A stretch of 23,607 nucleotides of DNA from Funneliformis mosseae (lineage: Eukaryota > Glomeromycota > Glomeromycetes > Glomerales > Glomeraceae): positions 1 to 23,607 of the forward strand of contig CAJVPP010001007.1 in the NCBI GenBank assembly GCA_910592005.1. The letters run 5' to 3'. The notes beneath the pieces were generated by a model. The model was given only the letters and a program-made list of their open reading frames with translations, had not been told where the DNA came from and searched no databases. The position numbers and the translations under genes were made by a program. Position 1 is the stretch's first letter; the number at the start of each line of letters is the position of its first letter. Positions 8,763 through 19,149 of the stretch are shown here, in pieces.

Positions 8763-8803
8763 AAACTGACCAAAAAACTGACTGATTAGAAATAAACAGG
8801 TCT
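8763..8803. repeat. Putative right terminal inverted repeat of the Harbinger-like element
   Basis: Its reverse complement begins AGACCTGTTTATTTCT and continues AATCAGTCAGTTTTTTGG. It pairs with 2504-2543. It lies about 95 bp upstream of the predicted start codon of the nuclease gene. Confidence 0.5.
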
Positions 8804-8867
8804 AACATATAATAGATTCAAATAGTGATACTAATAGTATTTTATGAATATGATATTTTTATTATAA

Positions 8868-9882
8868 ATGGGCATTAATTTTCAAAGCACATCATGTAGG
8901 AATCTGTGTTGGTAATTATAAATTGCAGAAAAATGCCTTGGCTTATTTTGCTGGTTTATATACATTAATAAGAAATCATATTATTTGGTATCAGTTACTC
9001 AATATCTTGGAATGCTAGCTTAATATCCAAAACTTAAAGAAAAATTATAATGTGTTTCGTTAGTTAAAATTGATAATAATAAAAACAGAAAGATTATTAC
9101 TTTACATTTGACGAAGCATTTGAAACATTTGAAGTTAATTTATCAAATAGAATATTATCAGAAATATAATTGATGATAATAAGTTAAAATTACAAGTTAA
9201 AGTTGCCTAAAGTAAACGAGATCATATAGGAATCTTATTATCAAGAGTATTTTAATGATCCTTGCAATCAATTAGACAAAGAGCTGTAAATACCTGTAAA
9301 ACAGCCATATGGAATCTAGTTAATGAACTTTATCAGTATTTGAATATTCTGATGATTATAATCATTATCAAAATCTCTTATAGAATACTACTTCTTCCAA
9401 TTAGATTACGACAGCTAACATTAGGTATTTTGAAAACTGTTTTCTTGATAGAATTTCAAGAATAGAGGTAATTTTTCTACAAGATGTTATTTTAGTACAA
9501 AAAAAGTAATAGAGTTGAAAGAAGAAAGTTAGGAATTACAAGGTAAAAGCTTACTGACCAAAATTCAAAGAATAAACAACAATTAACTTCCCAAATGTTA
9601 CATCAACATGATTGGTATTATATTCAAATGCAGAAACTTCTAATCAAGCTATTTCTGATCAACAGATACTAACTAATTTGATACTGCAAGTAATAATTCT
9701 ATATGAAAATGCTCTGCCACCTAAAAATTCAATCTGAAGAAAAGAAGCTTTTAGAACTATTAGTGACTTATTTTGAGTATCCAACTGATAAACAAATAGA
9801 TCAAGTTGGAGAAGCATTAGGAGATGAATGGGATAAGTATCAAATTAATCAATATGTGTCTCACCATAAACATAGTAAATAG
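8868..9882 (+). pseudogene. Frameshifted relic of an unrecognised protein family
   Basis: Several plus-strand frames follow each other in order, each reading like protein. They are HHVGICVGNYKLQKNALAYF (about 8889), YPKLKEKL, YYFTFDEAFETFEVNLSNRI (about 9100), QRAVNTCKTAIWNLVNELYQ (about 9275), YFENCFLDRISRIEVIFLQD (about 9430), NLILQVIILYENALPPKN and finally FEYPTDKQIDQVGEALGDEW to a stop at 9880-9882. The last part lies in a 59-residue open frame from ATG at 9703. It looks like a small all-helical domain (helix-turn-helix or homeodomain-like), but I cannot name it. I recall similar multi-copy hypothetical proteins from Rhizophagus; that is memory, not a search. At least four frameshifts and several TAA/TAG stops show it is dead. 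It lies just right of the Harbinger element. Confidence 0.5.
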
Positions 9883-10806
9883 AAATGTAAATGTATTATC
9901 TTTTTTATTTAAATGTAGTTGAATTTGACTTTTAGTACATGTAATTCCTTAATATTTCATTATATAAAAAATAATAATAACTTATTTTCCGCAAAATATT
10001 ACTATTGTATGTTATTCTTAAAGTGATTCCACTGAAAGACTTGCTAAAAATAAAGAAGTTGGATACTTATTTATTGGTTTGAAAGTTAATAGAAAAAGAA
10101 TCTTAAATTTTAGTGTCAAAAAACGTGTGATATTGTCGGTAGGAAAAAATGTTACAAGAGAGCAAAAAGATAAAACTTTTACTTCTCTAAGTAGGAAATA
10201 TATAGACTGTAGTAGGCTAAAATTTTTATTTGCAATATCATAAAAAAAAATCGATTATAACATGAATTGGAAATATTGCTTATTTTCTTTACCTCAGTTG
10301 CTAATTTCTGGGATTTATGCTGTAGTTTCGAAGTTATTTTATATCGAAAAATTCTCTTTTATTGTCTGTATTGGTGGGAGAAACATAGATAGACAAATAT
10401 GGGTAATAGTTTGAATAATTTATTTCGGAAAATCTTGATTTTTATAGATGGTGTGAGAATCTTGCGAGTTAGAAATTAGCTATAGAAATTTTCTGGGAAT
10501 GCAAGCAAGAAGTAATATGACACAGAACTCGCATTAATGGTCTAGGATCTGTGTACTTCCTCCCTTGAAGCATGTCATATATTTCGCTATTTTCCCTTAA
10601 TTTGTGCTTTAGTTTTATACATTGGAATAAACAACGTTTTATTTTTATCGAAAAAAAAAACAAATTTATTTTTTAGCAGTAAAACTTAAAAAAAGCTTTA
10701 TTATTATAATATTATTAATTGTAGTATAGTTTTTCTTTTCCTATTTTTGGGATGATCGATTCCAATTGTTTCACATTTTTGATTTTCGAATTATATTATT
10801 TGGAGG
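9883..10806. other. Intergenic region downstream of the ATPase gene
   Basis: No gene that I can support. One plus-strand frame is open for 73 codons (10022-10243) but has no ATG and no recognisable domain; it could be a lost exon or chance. Base composition is less AT-extreme than in the transposon relics. The 3' untranslated region of the minus-strand ATPase gene probably occupies the right-hand end. Confidence 0.4.
10697..10702 (-). promoter_or_regulatory. Candidate polyadenylation signal AATAAA of the ATPase gene
   Basis: AATAAA on the minus strand about 105 nt after the stop codon at 10807, followed by a T-rich tract. A second AATAAA lies at 10665-10670. Choice between them cannot be made from sequence alone. 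Confidence 0.4.
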
Positions 10807-12451
10807 TTAACGCTTGAAATCATCAGTGGGGCCGAGATCAAATAAATCAATGAATATATTAGAGTTTTCCCGAATGTAAAATTCTATTGATCGAGACTGA
10901 AAACTCACAGTATTGCATGATGGATGGTATGTAAACACGTTATTTTCTAAGACTTCACTGTATTCTTTTTCATTATTCTTGAAAATTCTTTTAAATGTAT
11001 TAATGCTAATCTCTTTTGAATCCAGCAAAGCATTAATTACCCGTTTTCCCGCTTCATAATATTTTTGTCCTTGAAGCAGTTTTGTTGAATCAAATTTCTG
11101 ACCAATTTCAATTAATTTTTGCTTCTTGATATCTATGAAAAAAGGATTAGGCAAAGCAGAATTGTATAAATTTGATTGCAAAATAATAAAGCTAATTCCT
11201 ACCTTCAATGGATCGTTCAGCTAAAATATCATTTGCAATAGTCTTCAAATCTAAAATGCGACCACCAACCAATTGATATAATTCTTTTGCCATTTCTTCA
11301 TCGATCTTACGCTTCTCAATCAAGTATTTCATTGATTCTTCTTCGCTAATGTCACTGATTTCCATTGGTGGCGTTATTGCTCGTGACCAGGCACTTCGAG
11401 CTAAAATAAGAATCACGATTTGTAAGTCAGTTTTCCCTCAAGAGCAAAAATAGAATACTTACACATCATTAATTTTGGGACAACTCCTTCACTATAAACA
11501 AACACAGCAATATAACTCCTATTATCTGCATTATCCTTTGCATCATTTTGTAGAACGTAAAGGATATCTGGATCCATACGAGCCAATCTGCTAACATTAT
11601 CATAAATAATTACTGGAGGTTTGTTATGTTTGGCTTTATACACTTTAGCAATACGTTTAAAAGCACTCAAAGCTCTCTTCCACTTAGGAATATTAGATTC
11701 TTCTACCAAAAAAAATTAGGGTCAAAAATGTTGATTGTTATGGAAATGCAGTAATAATAAACTCACCATTAGTAGTACCACTACCAATTTTTCGTATCAG
11801 TTGTCTTGTAAGAGTTATATCCCCCTCAAATGCAAAATTTAGTGCTTCCCCAAATGCCGTTCCAAAATCTTTAATATCAGAAGGAACATCAACATAAATT
11901 ATGCCATGTCCAACTTCTATTGATGCCATTTTTATTAGTAGAGTTTTCCCAGTTCCAAATTCACCACAAATCATATGATAAGATGAATGATATTTGGTCG
12001 GTTGAAGAATTTCTTTGAGCTGATTTAGAATTATTGATCGAGGAATGAACTCATCTTCTGAAATATTAGTTTTAAGTTTTGTGCCGCTTTCTATGGTTTT
12101 GATGAGTCGACTCTCATTATAAACACTTCGACTACAAGCGAGACCGAAATCTATAATCCAAATGGAACCAAAAATGTAACCCTAAAAATAGTGAGAATGT
12201 GATTAGAAATTTAATCGAGCAATAATCAAAAACAACAAATATGCTCATACTATAATGTGTAAGGGGGAGAAATAATCATAATCGGTATCATCTTCGGAAG
12301 AGGCGTGGGGAGAAGGTAACGAGATTGTAATTGGTACTGAAAAGAAGTAAAAATAAAAACAAAGGTGCAACGTCAAGAATATAAATAAAAATCTTAAAAT
12401 ATTTTTTTTGTCATGTAATTGACGGTTAACAAAATGAAAAAAGGAAGACAT
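10807..12451 (-). CDS. P-loop ATPase (AAA/STAND-like) with N-terminal hydrophobic segment, five exons
   Basis: Exons on the minus strand are 12451-12251, 12181-11767, 11702-11463, 11400-11203 and 11132-10807. All introns are GT-AG, 62-70 nt, and the phases join without a stop to give 459 residues. A hydrophobic stretch at residues 19-43 (FLFIFLTLHL) suggests a signal anchor. Walker A is GEFGTGKT at 140-147; Walker B is PVIIYDN at 235-241. A sensor-like strand follows (YIAVFVYSEG, 269-278), then SRSAWSRA (286-293) and a helical lid with ISDISEEES (300-308) and LVGGRILDL (329-337), as in NACHT/ATPase_2-type NTPases. The C-terminal 110 residues are helical. I recall this protein type as expanded in Rhizophagus; its substrate is unknown. 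It is the only gene here without damage. The first exon could belong to a neighbouring gene or be mis-joined, but its phase and splice sites fit. Confidence 0.85.
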
Positions 12452-12515
12452 TATTAGTAAAGAATTCAATAGTTTGATTTATGTTGATTTAGTTTGAGAG
12501 AGTTATTTGAGGGTG

Positions 12516-12523
12516 TATTTATA
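12516..12523 (-). promoter_or_regulatory. Candidate TATA box of the ATPase gene
   Basis: TATAAATA on the minus strand, 65-72 nt upstream of the start codon at 12451, in the context GTTTATAAATACACCC. Position fits a core promoter with a short leader. It is a sequence match only, and AT-rich DNA yields such boxes by chance. Confidence 0.45.
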
Positions 12524-13318
12524 AACTTTTCTTACATCGTGATCAATAATTAGATTGACTCTTAAAAATCAATTTTAAGGAATAACTCGTGGAGTAATTA
12601 TAAAATAGGTAATTTATCAGAACGCGAAAAAATGATCTTGCTTTATTATAAAAACGTGATCAATTACGATTGACCGACCGTATTTGACTAGTGTGGCTTT
12701 TTGCACAACGCGGTAACTCTGTGATTTCAGTATTGAACCTAAATGTATGAATTCTTTTAAAAGGAACTGGCGTATCGCAGTTTGAAAGAAGCGTTGACAA
12801 GAAATATTGAAAGCTCTAACTAGATATTACGCGATTCAGTTATGAATGAAATATATTTTTTTTTCGAAGCATTTACAAGAAAACGATTTCGAAGCTTGCA
12901 AACTAATGTCCATTTTTTCGTACAGATCTTACTAGCATTACTGAATGCAAACAACTTAAAATGTCGGTGAATTTTACTTTCTGACAATGCATGTCTTAAT
13001 TGACGACCAAGTTATTTTATTCAGAATAACTATGATTGGGACGAGTGAAGCCGAATTATGTTAGTATAGGTAGTTTAGAATTAATGTAGAAACATCATTT
13101 CGCCTGTAAATTACAAGCAAGATCATGTAATTTATTACTGCATCAATATAGAATTCAAGTCGGAAATTCGGTAAATTGTATTAAATATATTTTTCGTGGG
13201 ATATGGAGACGTATTGTGAATAAAAAATGTGAGATCTAAAGTAAAATGCATTTAAATAAATCGCGTCCTATATGAAAGTTTTTATCGAACATGGCAATCC
13301 GAACTTGATTCATTGTAA
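12524..13318. other. Upstream region of the ATPase gene, no gene seen
   Basis: Composition is noticeably less AT-rich than the transposon relics, with scattered CG dinucleotides, and stops occur in all frames. It probably holds the promoter and upstream sequence of the minus-strand ATPase gene. I find no transposon ends, RNA gene or credible exon. Confidence 0.45.
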
Positions 13319-13399
13319 CAACGCGTCATCGAGCTCCTGGCCGAAAATGCCGAGATTAAGGCCGAAAATGGCAAGGTTAAAGCCGAAAATGCTAAGTAG
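13319..13399 (+). pseudogene. Coiled-coil coding fragment built from a 21-bp tandem repeat
   Basis: An open stretch of 26 codons ends at TAG 13397. It reads QRVIELLAENAEIKAENGKV and then KAENAK. The DNA repeats GCCGAAAAT at 13340, 13361 and 13382, an exact 21-bp period (2.7 copies) giving a seven-residue heptad unit AEN-x-x-I/V-K, typical of coiled coils. I recall Rhizophagus coiled-coil proteins with AEIEAENAKL-type heptads, which this resembles. It is preceded in frame by TAA (13316) and followed by a stop and a long T-rich tract, so it is a fragment. No splice sites to neighbours could be assigned with confidence. Confidence 0.55.
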
Positions 13400-13455
13400 G
13401 CAGGCTATGTATTTTATTTTATTTTTTTTAATATAATTATTATTTTATTTTATAA

Positions 13456-13486
<31 letters not shown>

Positions 13487-13868
13487 TTTTATTCATCTCC
13501 GGTGGTGATCATCTGTTTCCCCAGCGTTTTCCATTTTGGATGCGAAATCATATTCGTTACCTTTTATTCGTCACATTGTTAATTTCTTAATGCCGTAAAT
13601 CCCGGCCAAATGTCACGTAGGGTAGAATTTTTGGTGGTAAATGGTGACATCACCAGCGTTATGACTATAATTTTTAATAATAAAATAAAATATATTGTGA
13701 TAAATTTAATTTGATTTATTTATTAATGAAGTTTATATAAGTTGCTATTATATTCAACCCTCTTGAAATTAACTAATCTTACCATTAAATTTGTACAAAA
13801 AGACTTTTTATCGCAAACCTATTGCTATTTCTAATTAATAATTCTATGTCATCAAATATACTTCATGC
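13400..13868. other. T-rich tract and AT-rich spacer, no gene seen
   Basis: A T/A homopolymer-rich tract (about 13407-13490) is followed by about 170 bp of higher GC content (13495-13670), and then AT-rich DNA up to the LTR. The GC-richer island has short complementary pieces (GGTGGTGATCATC, GGTGACATCACC) but no definable element. Confidence 0.4.
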
Positions 13869-14602
13869 TATCACTGGGTTCATTTTTGATTATCTTAACG
13901 TCTAAGTTGAAAGGCTGCAGCAGTTGATTCTATACATTAGAGTTTTTGACCTTAGGATTTTCTCTAAGTCCTACAGGTATCTGTTATACTTGAATCAACT
14001 CAGCAATTTATCACGTCTTAGAATTTAAGATATATTAGTCAAACTCGTAATAATGAACTTAATAGCAAGTTACTGTAGAGTATCACAATAAATTTTAGAT
14101 AAGATACAATGTTGAAGGAAAAAGTAAATTTGTATATATTTAAATTGATTCCTTTATTTATAACTTGAAACTCATATAAAACTTACAAAGGAGTTAATTT
14201 ACAACTTAAGCAAAAGGCTATTCTATTTATACAAAATTAATTTGCTATAGCTAACTAATTGTTATGCTATAAATTAACTATTTTAGTAAACTTCAGTTAT
14301 AAAGTAATAATAAAAGATAATAAAATAAAATATGAAATATGAAATAAAATAATGAAATAAGTAAATATAATGAAGACATTTTAGAATAAATAATTATGTA
14401 TTATTACAAGTATAATTAGAATTTGCAATATTAGAAGAATCAGATAGATTTCAGTTGATCAGGTAAATTATATAGATTTTTAATATTTTTTTAATTCACC
14501 TGGTATAGTGATTATAGATCATTACTGCACTTTATTATCTGATGGTTCTCACGTGATATTTTCTATATTCATAATCACATTCATTTTTAATACTAATAAT
14601 CA
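13869..14602 (-). repeat. 3' LTR of the gypsy-type element
   Basis: It matches 22698-23411 along its whole length, with small indels. In the block 13913-14024 I count 100 of 112 positions identical by eye. The minus-strand start is TGATTATTAG, next to the purine-rich AAAGGA. The lower border is set by the loss of homology at TATCACT and may extend 2-3 bases to a TG at 13866. Confidence 0.82.
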
Positions 14603-15400
14603 TCCTTTAACTTAAATTTTGAATATAATAGTAAGAAAGAATTTTACTTTCAAAATAAGATCTTAAATTTATGCTTTAGTTGTCTTTTAAATTTAAGTTA
14701 TGATCAGTATTTTAGTTTGTAAGAGTTGTTCAACTCTTATATCTATAAATATTATATATATCTTATTGGCTATTTTTTGTTGATAAAACATCATTATTAA
14801 TTTAACTTACTTATAGTCTACTTCTTTCAAAGTATCTAAGAGTTCTCCCATATAGTACATATAGATTAACATTTTAATTAGATGTCTCCTGTTATAGTAT
14901 TATTGATAAAAACGTTAAAGAATTCCTATTTTTATTTTAGCATTATCAGTAGTTTGATAAGAAAATATTTAAATTGCATTAATTTTAATTAAATGTATCT
15001 TTATAAATAACATCCATTTTATTTTACTTAGATTTTTTCAAATTTTAAATATATTTATACAATTTTCTTTTAATTGATCATTATTTGTAATTCTTATGAC
15101 CATCAATTAAAGTAACTTTTAAGTAGATTACCATTTACTGATTTGGTAAGAAGGTATCCATCTTTTTTTTTAAAATGGTAGTATTCATTATCAAGATCTT
15201 ATGAATCCTATATGGTCCTTTCTATTTTGGATCTAGTTTTTCTGAAACTAATTAATTTGTATAGCATTAAAGTATAAAATTTTTTATTCTATGTCAAATA
15301 ATATTAGCTTAGTTAAATATTTATCATATGCTATCTTTTGTTTATTTTTACTTTGATCATTGCCTGTTTAGCCTTTTCTCTAATATTTAAAAGCTTTTCT
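14603..15400 (-). other. 3' internal region of the gypsy-type element
   Basis: It lies between the integrase relic and the 3' LTR. It should hold the integrase C-terminus and 3' untranslated region. Frames are heavily interrupted and I could not identify a chromodomain or a GPY/F motif. The last bases before the LTR (AAGTTAAAGGA on the minus strand) look like a polypurine tract. Confidence 0.45.
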
Positions 15401-16200
15401 ATAATTTGTCAAAATCAGTCTATCAAATTTTTATTTTCTTAATCAGTATAATCATCAAGAGGTAATTTCACTTCTCATTTATATAATAATAAAATGAAAT
15501 CAATTTAGTAATAAATTGTTAAGCAATACAATAAGCAAATAACACAAGGGCTATATATAGATCTCATTCAATTTGTTTCTTATATGATTTTTACTAAAGA
15601 TTTTTTCAATATTTTATTAAATATTTCAACTTGTCTATTCATCTGAAGATGATATATGTTGAATTATGATGTTTAATTTCAAATTTTTTCATTAATTCTT
15701 TTATTATAGCATTATTAAAATGGATTTCTTTATCAAATAAAATTTTCATAAGATATTTATGTCTACAAATAATTTTTTTATAAACAAATAAAGTAACTTA
15801 AATAGCAGTAGTTTTTGTAATAGCTCTTGCTTTTAGCCATTTAGTAAACATATTTACAGCTATAATAATATATCTATTTTTTTTAAGGGTTATTAGTAAA
15901 GAACTGATAAAATTAATTTTAACCTAATAAAAAGGACTATGAGAAGGTATAGAATGTAATTTGTTATTTTTGCTTAATCTTCCTCTTCGTTAATAAGAAT
16001 CATAGATTTTTACATATTCTTTAATATTCTTATACATCTAAGGCTAATAATATTAAGTTTTAATTTTGTTGAATATAATTTCTTGTTCAAAATATTTAGC
16101 TATAGGATTATTATGCATCATGTAAAGAACAGGTTCTAATTATGTCTTTTGAGAATTTGTAATAAATGTCTAGATTTTCTTCAATCAAAATGATATAAAT
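15400..16200 (-). pseudogene. Gypsy-type integrase relic
   Basis: From 16200 downward the zinc-binding region reads with His spacing (MMHNNPIAKYFE), then YKNIKEYVKIYDSY; the two usual Cys are replaced or unreadable. The catalytic core follows: NRYIIIAVNMFTKW, where the first catalytic Asp (normally AVDYFTKW) is Asn at 15852-15854. Next come RAITKTTAI, ILFDKEIHFNN with the second Asp at 15732-15734, and KKFEIKHH. After a frameshift comes HLQMNRQVEIFNKIL with Glu at 15625-15627. In an active copy this enzyme inserts the cDNA into the host genome. Loss of the first Asp, frameshifts and stops make it inactive. It is downstream of RNase H, as in Ty3/gypsy. Confidence 0.82.
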
Positions 16201-16619
16201 TTATATTCTGAATTGTAAAATATTTAGTCATACTCGTAAATTTTTTCTTATTTTTATTAGATTAAATGTTATTAGAAAACTTATTATAATTTAAATATTA
16301 TTAAAGTTTGAAGTATTATTGTATATCCATTATAAATAATTGAGCTGTAAGTCACAATGTTTATACTTTCATTTTCACTCAATTAAAATACTGTAAACTT
16401 AAGATTTTTATTCACTAGCATTATTCAACTAAGTGCTAATTCTTTAAATTGTTACAATATAAAATATAAAATAAAATATAATTATAATATTAAAATAATT
16501 AATTTGAGAGTGATAAGAAGGTAATAATATTTAAAAATCTAATTTAGGGGTAGATACATGACTTTGAGTTTCATTAAAATTAGATGCAATAACTAGAGTT
16601 ATAGTAGTCTATAAGGGTT

Positions 16620-17190
16620 AAACAATTCATTTAATTTATCTTCAGTCAATTCGTTAGAAGTTTGAGAGTTAAAAAGTAGTTGTAATAATTCTACTGCAGC
16701 ATGATAAGCTTCATCATATTATTGTACTTTTTCAGAAATAGTCCAAAAGATTTCATTCATCAAGGTTTCAGAAATCATTTCAGGATAGATTTAATCAAGT
16801 TTATATCTAACAATGCAATCATATTCAAGATTTATAGTAATAATTTTTTTATAAAATATGCAATTAATAGAATAATCTTGTTTTACTTTTACTAATGAGT
16901 GATTTTGCATTTGTTTAATAGTTATTTGTTTAAATTCTGCAGCTTAAAGATATATATTATATATATCTTATTCCTAATCTTTTTCTTTTCTATTTAGTAT
17001 AGACTCAAAATCTTCTTGACTTGAATAATATCCTGATTTATCATCATTTTTTTGAAAATATAAACTTTCATCTGAATATTCATTTTGTTGACAATATTTT
17101 TCTTTGACATATTCAAAAAATTTTTGATAATAATTATTGTATTTACACAAAGTATATTCATTAGGAGAAGATATATAATTCTATAAAAAT
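16620..17190 (-). pseudogene. Polyprotein spacer between RNase H and integrase, relic
   Basis: One minus-strand frame continues for about 190 codons with stops only as TAA/TAG. It reads in part SPNEYTLCKYNNYYQKFF, then YSDESLYFQKNDDKSGYYSS, then KQDYSINCIFYKKI, and ends EDKLNELFNPYRLL. It has no domain I recognise; the composition is rich in Asn, Asp, Tyr and Ser. It lies where gypsy polyproteins have the connection between RNase H and integrase, but it is unusually long for that. It could be an extra domain of this element lineage. Confidence 0.5.
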
Positions 17191-17479
17191 TTACATATTG
17201 GAAACAGAAATGCAATACCAGTGCGAATAATAATCAGTTTTATTACAAGAGTATAAATTCTTTCTATATTGGTGATTATTTATTAATCCATTTTATTGCT
17301 ATTTAGTTTGACATTCTAGTAGATTTAGGGTTAAAAAATGTATTTGAATCAATCAAGAATTAGCTATTAGTTCTTCTTCTTCTTCTATTTCTTCTGTTAA
17401 AACTATATGAATTGAAATTATTCATGAGAATTTATCAGCATTCTGATTCTTATTTCCTGAATAATATTTAATAGTAAAG

Positions 17480-17960
17480 TCATAAACTTGTAAGAAGAGA
17501 GTCCATCTAACAACTCATTTTTTACATATTTAGTAATTAACAACTAATTTAATGTAGAGTGATTAATCATTATTTTGAAGGATTTATAATAAAGATAATG
17601 ATCAAAATGCTTAATAATCCATTAATTACAAGATATTCTTTTTCAGTAATTATATATTTTATTCTAAGTCAGATAATTTTTTGTTTATATAAGCTATTGG
17701 ATGTTTAAGTCTTTAATCATCTTATTGAATAAGTATTACTTCTAATCCTTTGTCTGAGATGTTTGTTTAAATGATAAAACTTTACTTAAATCAGGTTGAA
17801 TAAGAACTGGAGTTATAATCATTTTGAATTTTAATTCATTGAATGAATCTTGATGCTGTATTATCTAATTTCAAAATATGCTTTTTTTAGTTAGATCATA
17901 AAGAGTCTTGCAATTTTTGCAAAATCTTAGATAAATTAATGATAATAAAAAAAGAGTTCT
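17480..17960 (-). pseudogene. Gypsy-type RNase H relic
   Basis: The diagnostic stretch near 17790-17690 reads SDKGLEVILIQ, two stops, then KHPIAYINKKLSDLE. It matches the usual order of S-x-x-G-x-G-A-V-L-x-Q and H-P-I-A-Y-x-S-R-x-L in gypsy RNase H, which removes the RNA template during cDNA synthesis. It follows the reverse transcriptase relic directly on the minus strand. Catalytic acidic residues cannot all be placed because of frameshifts. Inactive. Confidence 0.75.
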
Positions 17961-18620
17961 AATGCTATTTGTACTTCTTTTGGATTTCTTGATATAAGTA
18001 GATCAATTATAATTTGGATTTTTCGTTGATCTGATTTGATTTCATTGCTTTTTATAATATAACTTAGATAATTAATTTCATTTATTGCAAATGAGCATTT
18101 CTTTGGCTTTATTTTTAATCCTGCTTCCTTTAATCTAAAAAAGACTTATTGTATATAATTACAATAATCTTGAAAGGTAGTTAAAAAATGATAATATCAT
18201 TTAAGTAAACAATACAAAATTTTCCAATTAATTAATATAGAACTCTATTCATTAGTCTTTAGAAAGTGGCAGATGTATTCTTCAAACCAAAGGCATCACT
18301 TTGAATTTATAAAGTCTTGAATGTATGATAAAGGCTGTTTTCACTTGATTATCTAAATGTATTTTCATTTGTCAATATCTGCTTGCTAAATCTAAAGCAG
18401 TAAAGTATCAAGCAGTTCTAAAATTTTTTAATTGATTCTGCATATTAGGTATTAGGTATCAATCTGTAACTATTATTAAATTTAATCAACACATATTCTA
18501 AGATCTCTAGTTTTTTTATATAAGATTACAATTAGAAAAACCTATAGACTTTCTGAAGTTTAAATAATTCTTTTTTCTAACATTTTATCAATTTCTTTTT
18601 TTAAGAAATCTTTTTTTTCT
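17960..18620 (-). pseudogene. Gypsy-type reverse transcriptase relic
   Basis: Motifs appear in family order on the minus strand: KKEIDKMLEKRII (about 18600), LRICVD (about 18500), YFTALDLASRY with the first catalytic Asp at 18390-18392, NQVKTAFI, DAFGLKNTSATF (about 18290) with RLMNRVLY following, and YLNDIIIF. The last is the YxDD box, and its first Asp is Asn (18199-18201), which should abolish polymerisation. Then comes LKEAGLKIKPKKCSFAINEI, typical of the thumb region. The substitution, at least six stops and several frameshifts show long decay. The enzyme would have copied element RNA into DNA in virus-like particles. Confidence 0.88.
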
Positions 18621-19149
18621 AATTTAATCAATATGAAGAATGAATGATAGATCTTGTGTTTGATTTTAAGAAAATTTGATGATTAATAAATGGAGTTTGT
18701 CTAATGTTAATTTCTCTAATTGAAATAATTTCTTTTAGTATAAATGCTTTAATTATTTCCTGTTTCTCTGTTTCTTTTTCAGTATTCATACTATAAAGAA
18801 CAATAATTTCTTCCTTTTGGTAAGGTTATCAATACATTCTAATTCATTATTTCCTTTATTTAGATCATTATTTTCAATTTGAAATAGGTCTATTTTATAT
18901 AAGGTTTTATTTACATATTCTTCTTCTTCATTTTCTGCAGTATTTGCTAGAATTCTAAAGACAGGTTTAGCTTCTTAAATATATTTAATAAGAAATTCAA
19001 CTGTTTAACCATCGATTTAAACTCTTAATTATCTTGATCAAAGTATATTCTTATGTTAAATACTTTAAACCAATTTATTTCTAATAATGAGTTAATTCAA
19101 TCATTTATAAATTAATTGAGAATTTTGCTTCTTGTAAGATAAAAAAAAT

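Larger units (their letters stand above)
2504..8803. mobile_element. Decayed PIF/Harbinger-like element carrying three nested insertions
   Basis: Two observations define it. First, the ends match as inverted repeats of about 38 bp: left AGGTCTGTTCATTTTCAGTC at 2504, right (reverse complement) AGACCTGTTTATTTCTAATC from 8803, both continuing into a TCAnTCAGTTTTTT block. Most mismatches are transitions. Second, the interior has the two-gene content known for Harbinger elements: a SANT/Myb-like DNA-binding protein (+, 3303-4806) and a HARBI1-like DDE nuclease (-, 8669-6692), here converging. Removing the insertions at 3438-4200, 4844-6581 and about 7688-8405 leaves about 3.1 kb, a reasonable size for the family. 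A 3-bp target duplication could not be confirmed (GTA left, TAA right), and the inverted repeats are weak enough that these exact ends are provisional. Confidence 0.6.

Noticed and set aside
10022..10243. Open frame of 73 codons on the plus strand
   Set aside because: No ATG, no recognisable domain and no splice partner; kept only as a remark in the intergenic entry.
10469..10663. Minus-strand open frame of 64 codons
   Set aside because: It has no domain and lies in the presumed 3' flank of the ATPase gene; nothing supports translation.
16701..17215. Two open frames of 64 (+) and 73 (-) codons
   Set aside because: They are shadows of the polyprotein spacer, which reads better in another minus-strand frame.
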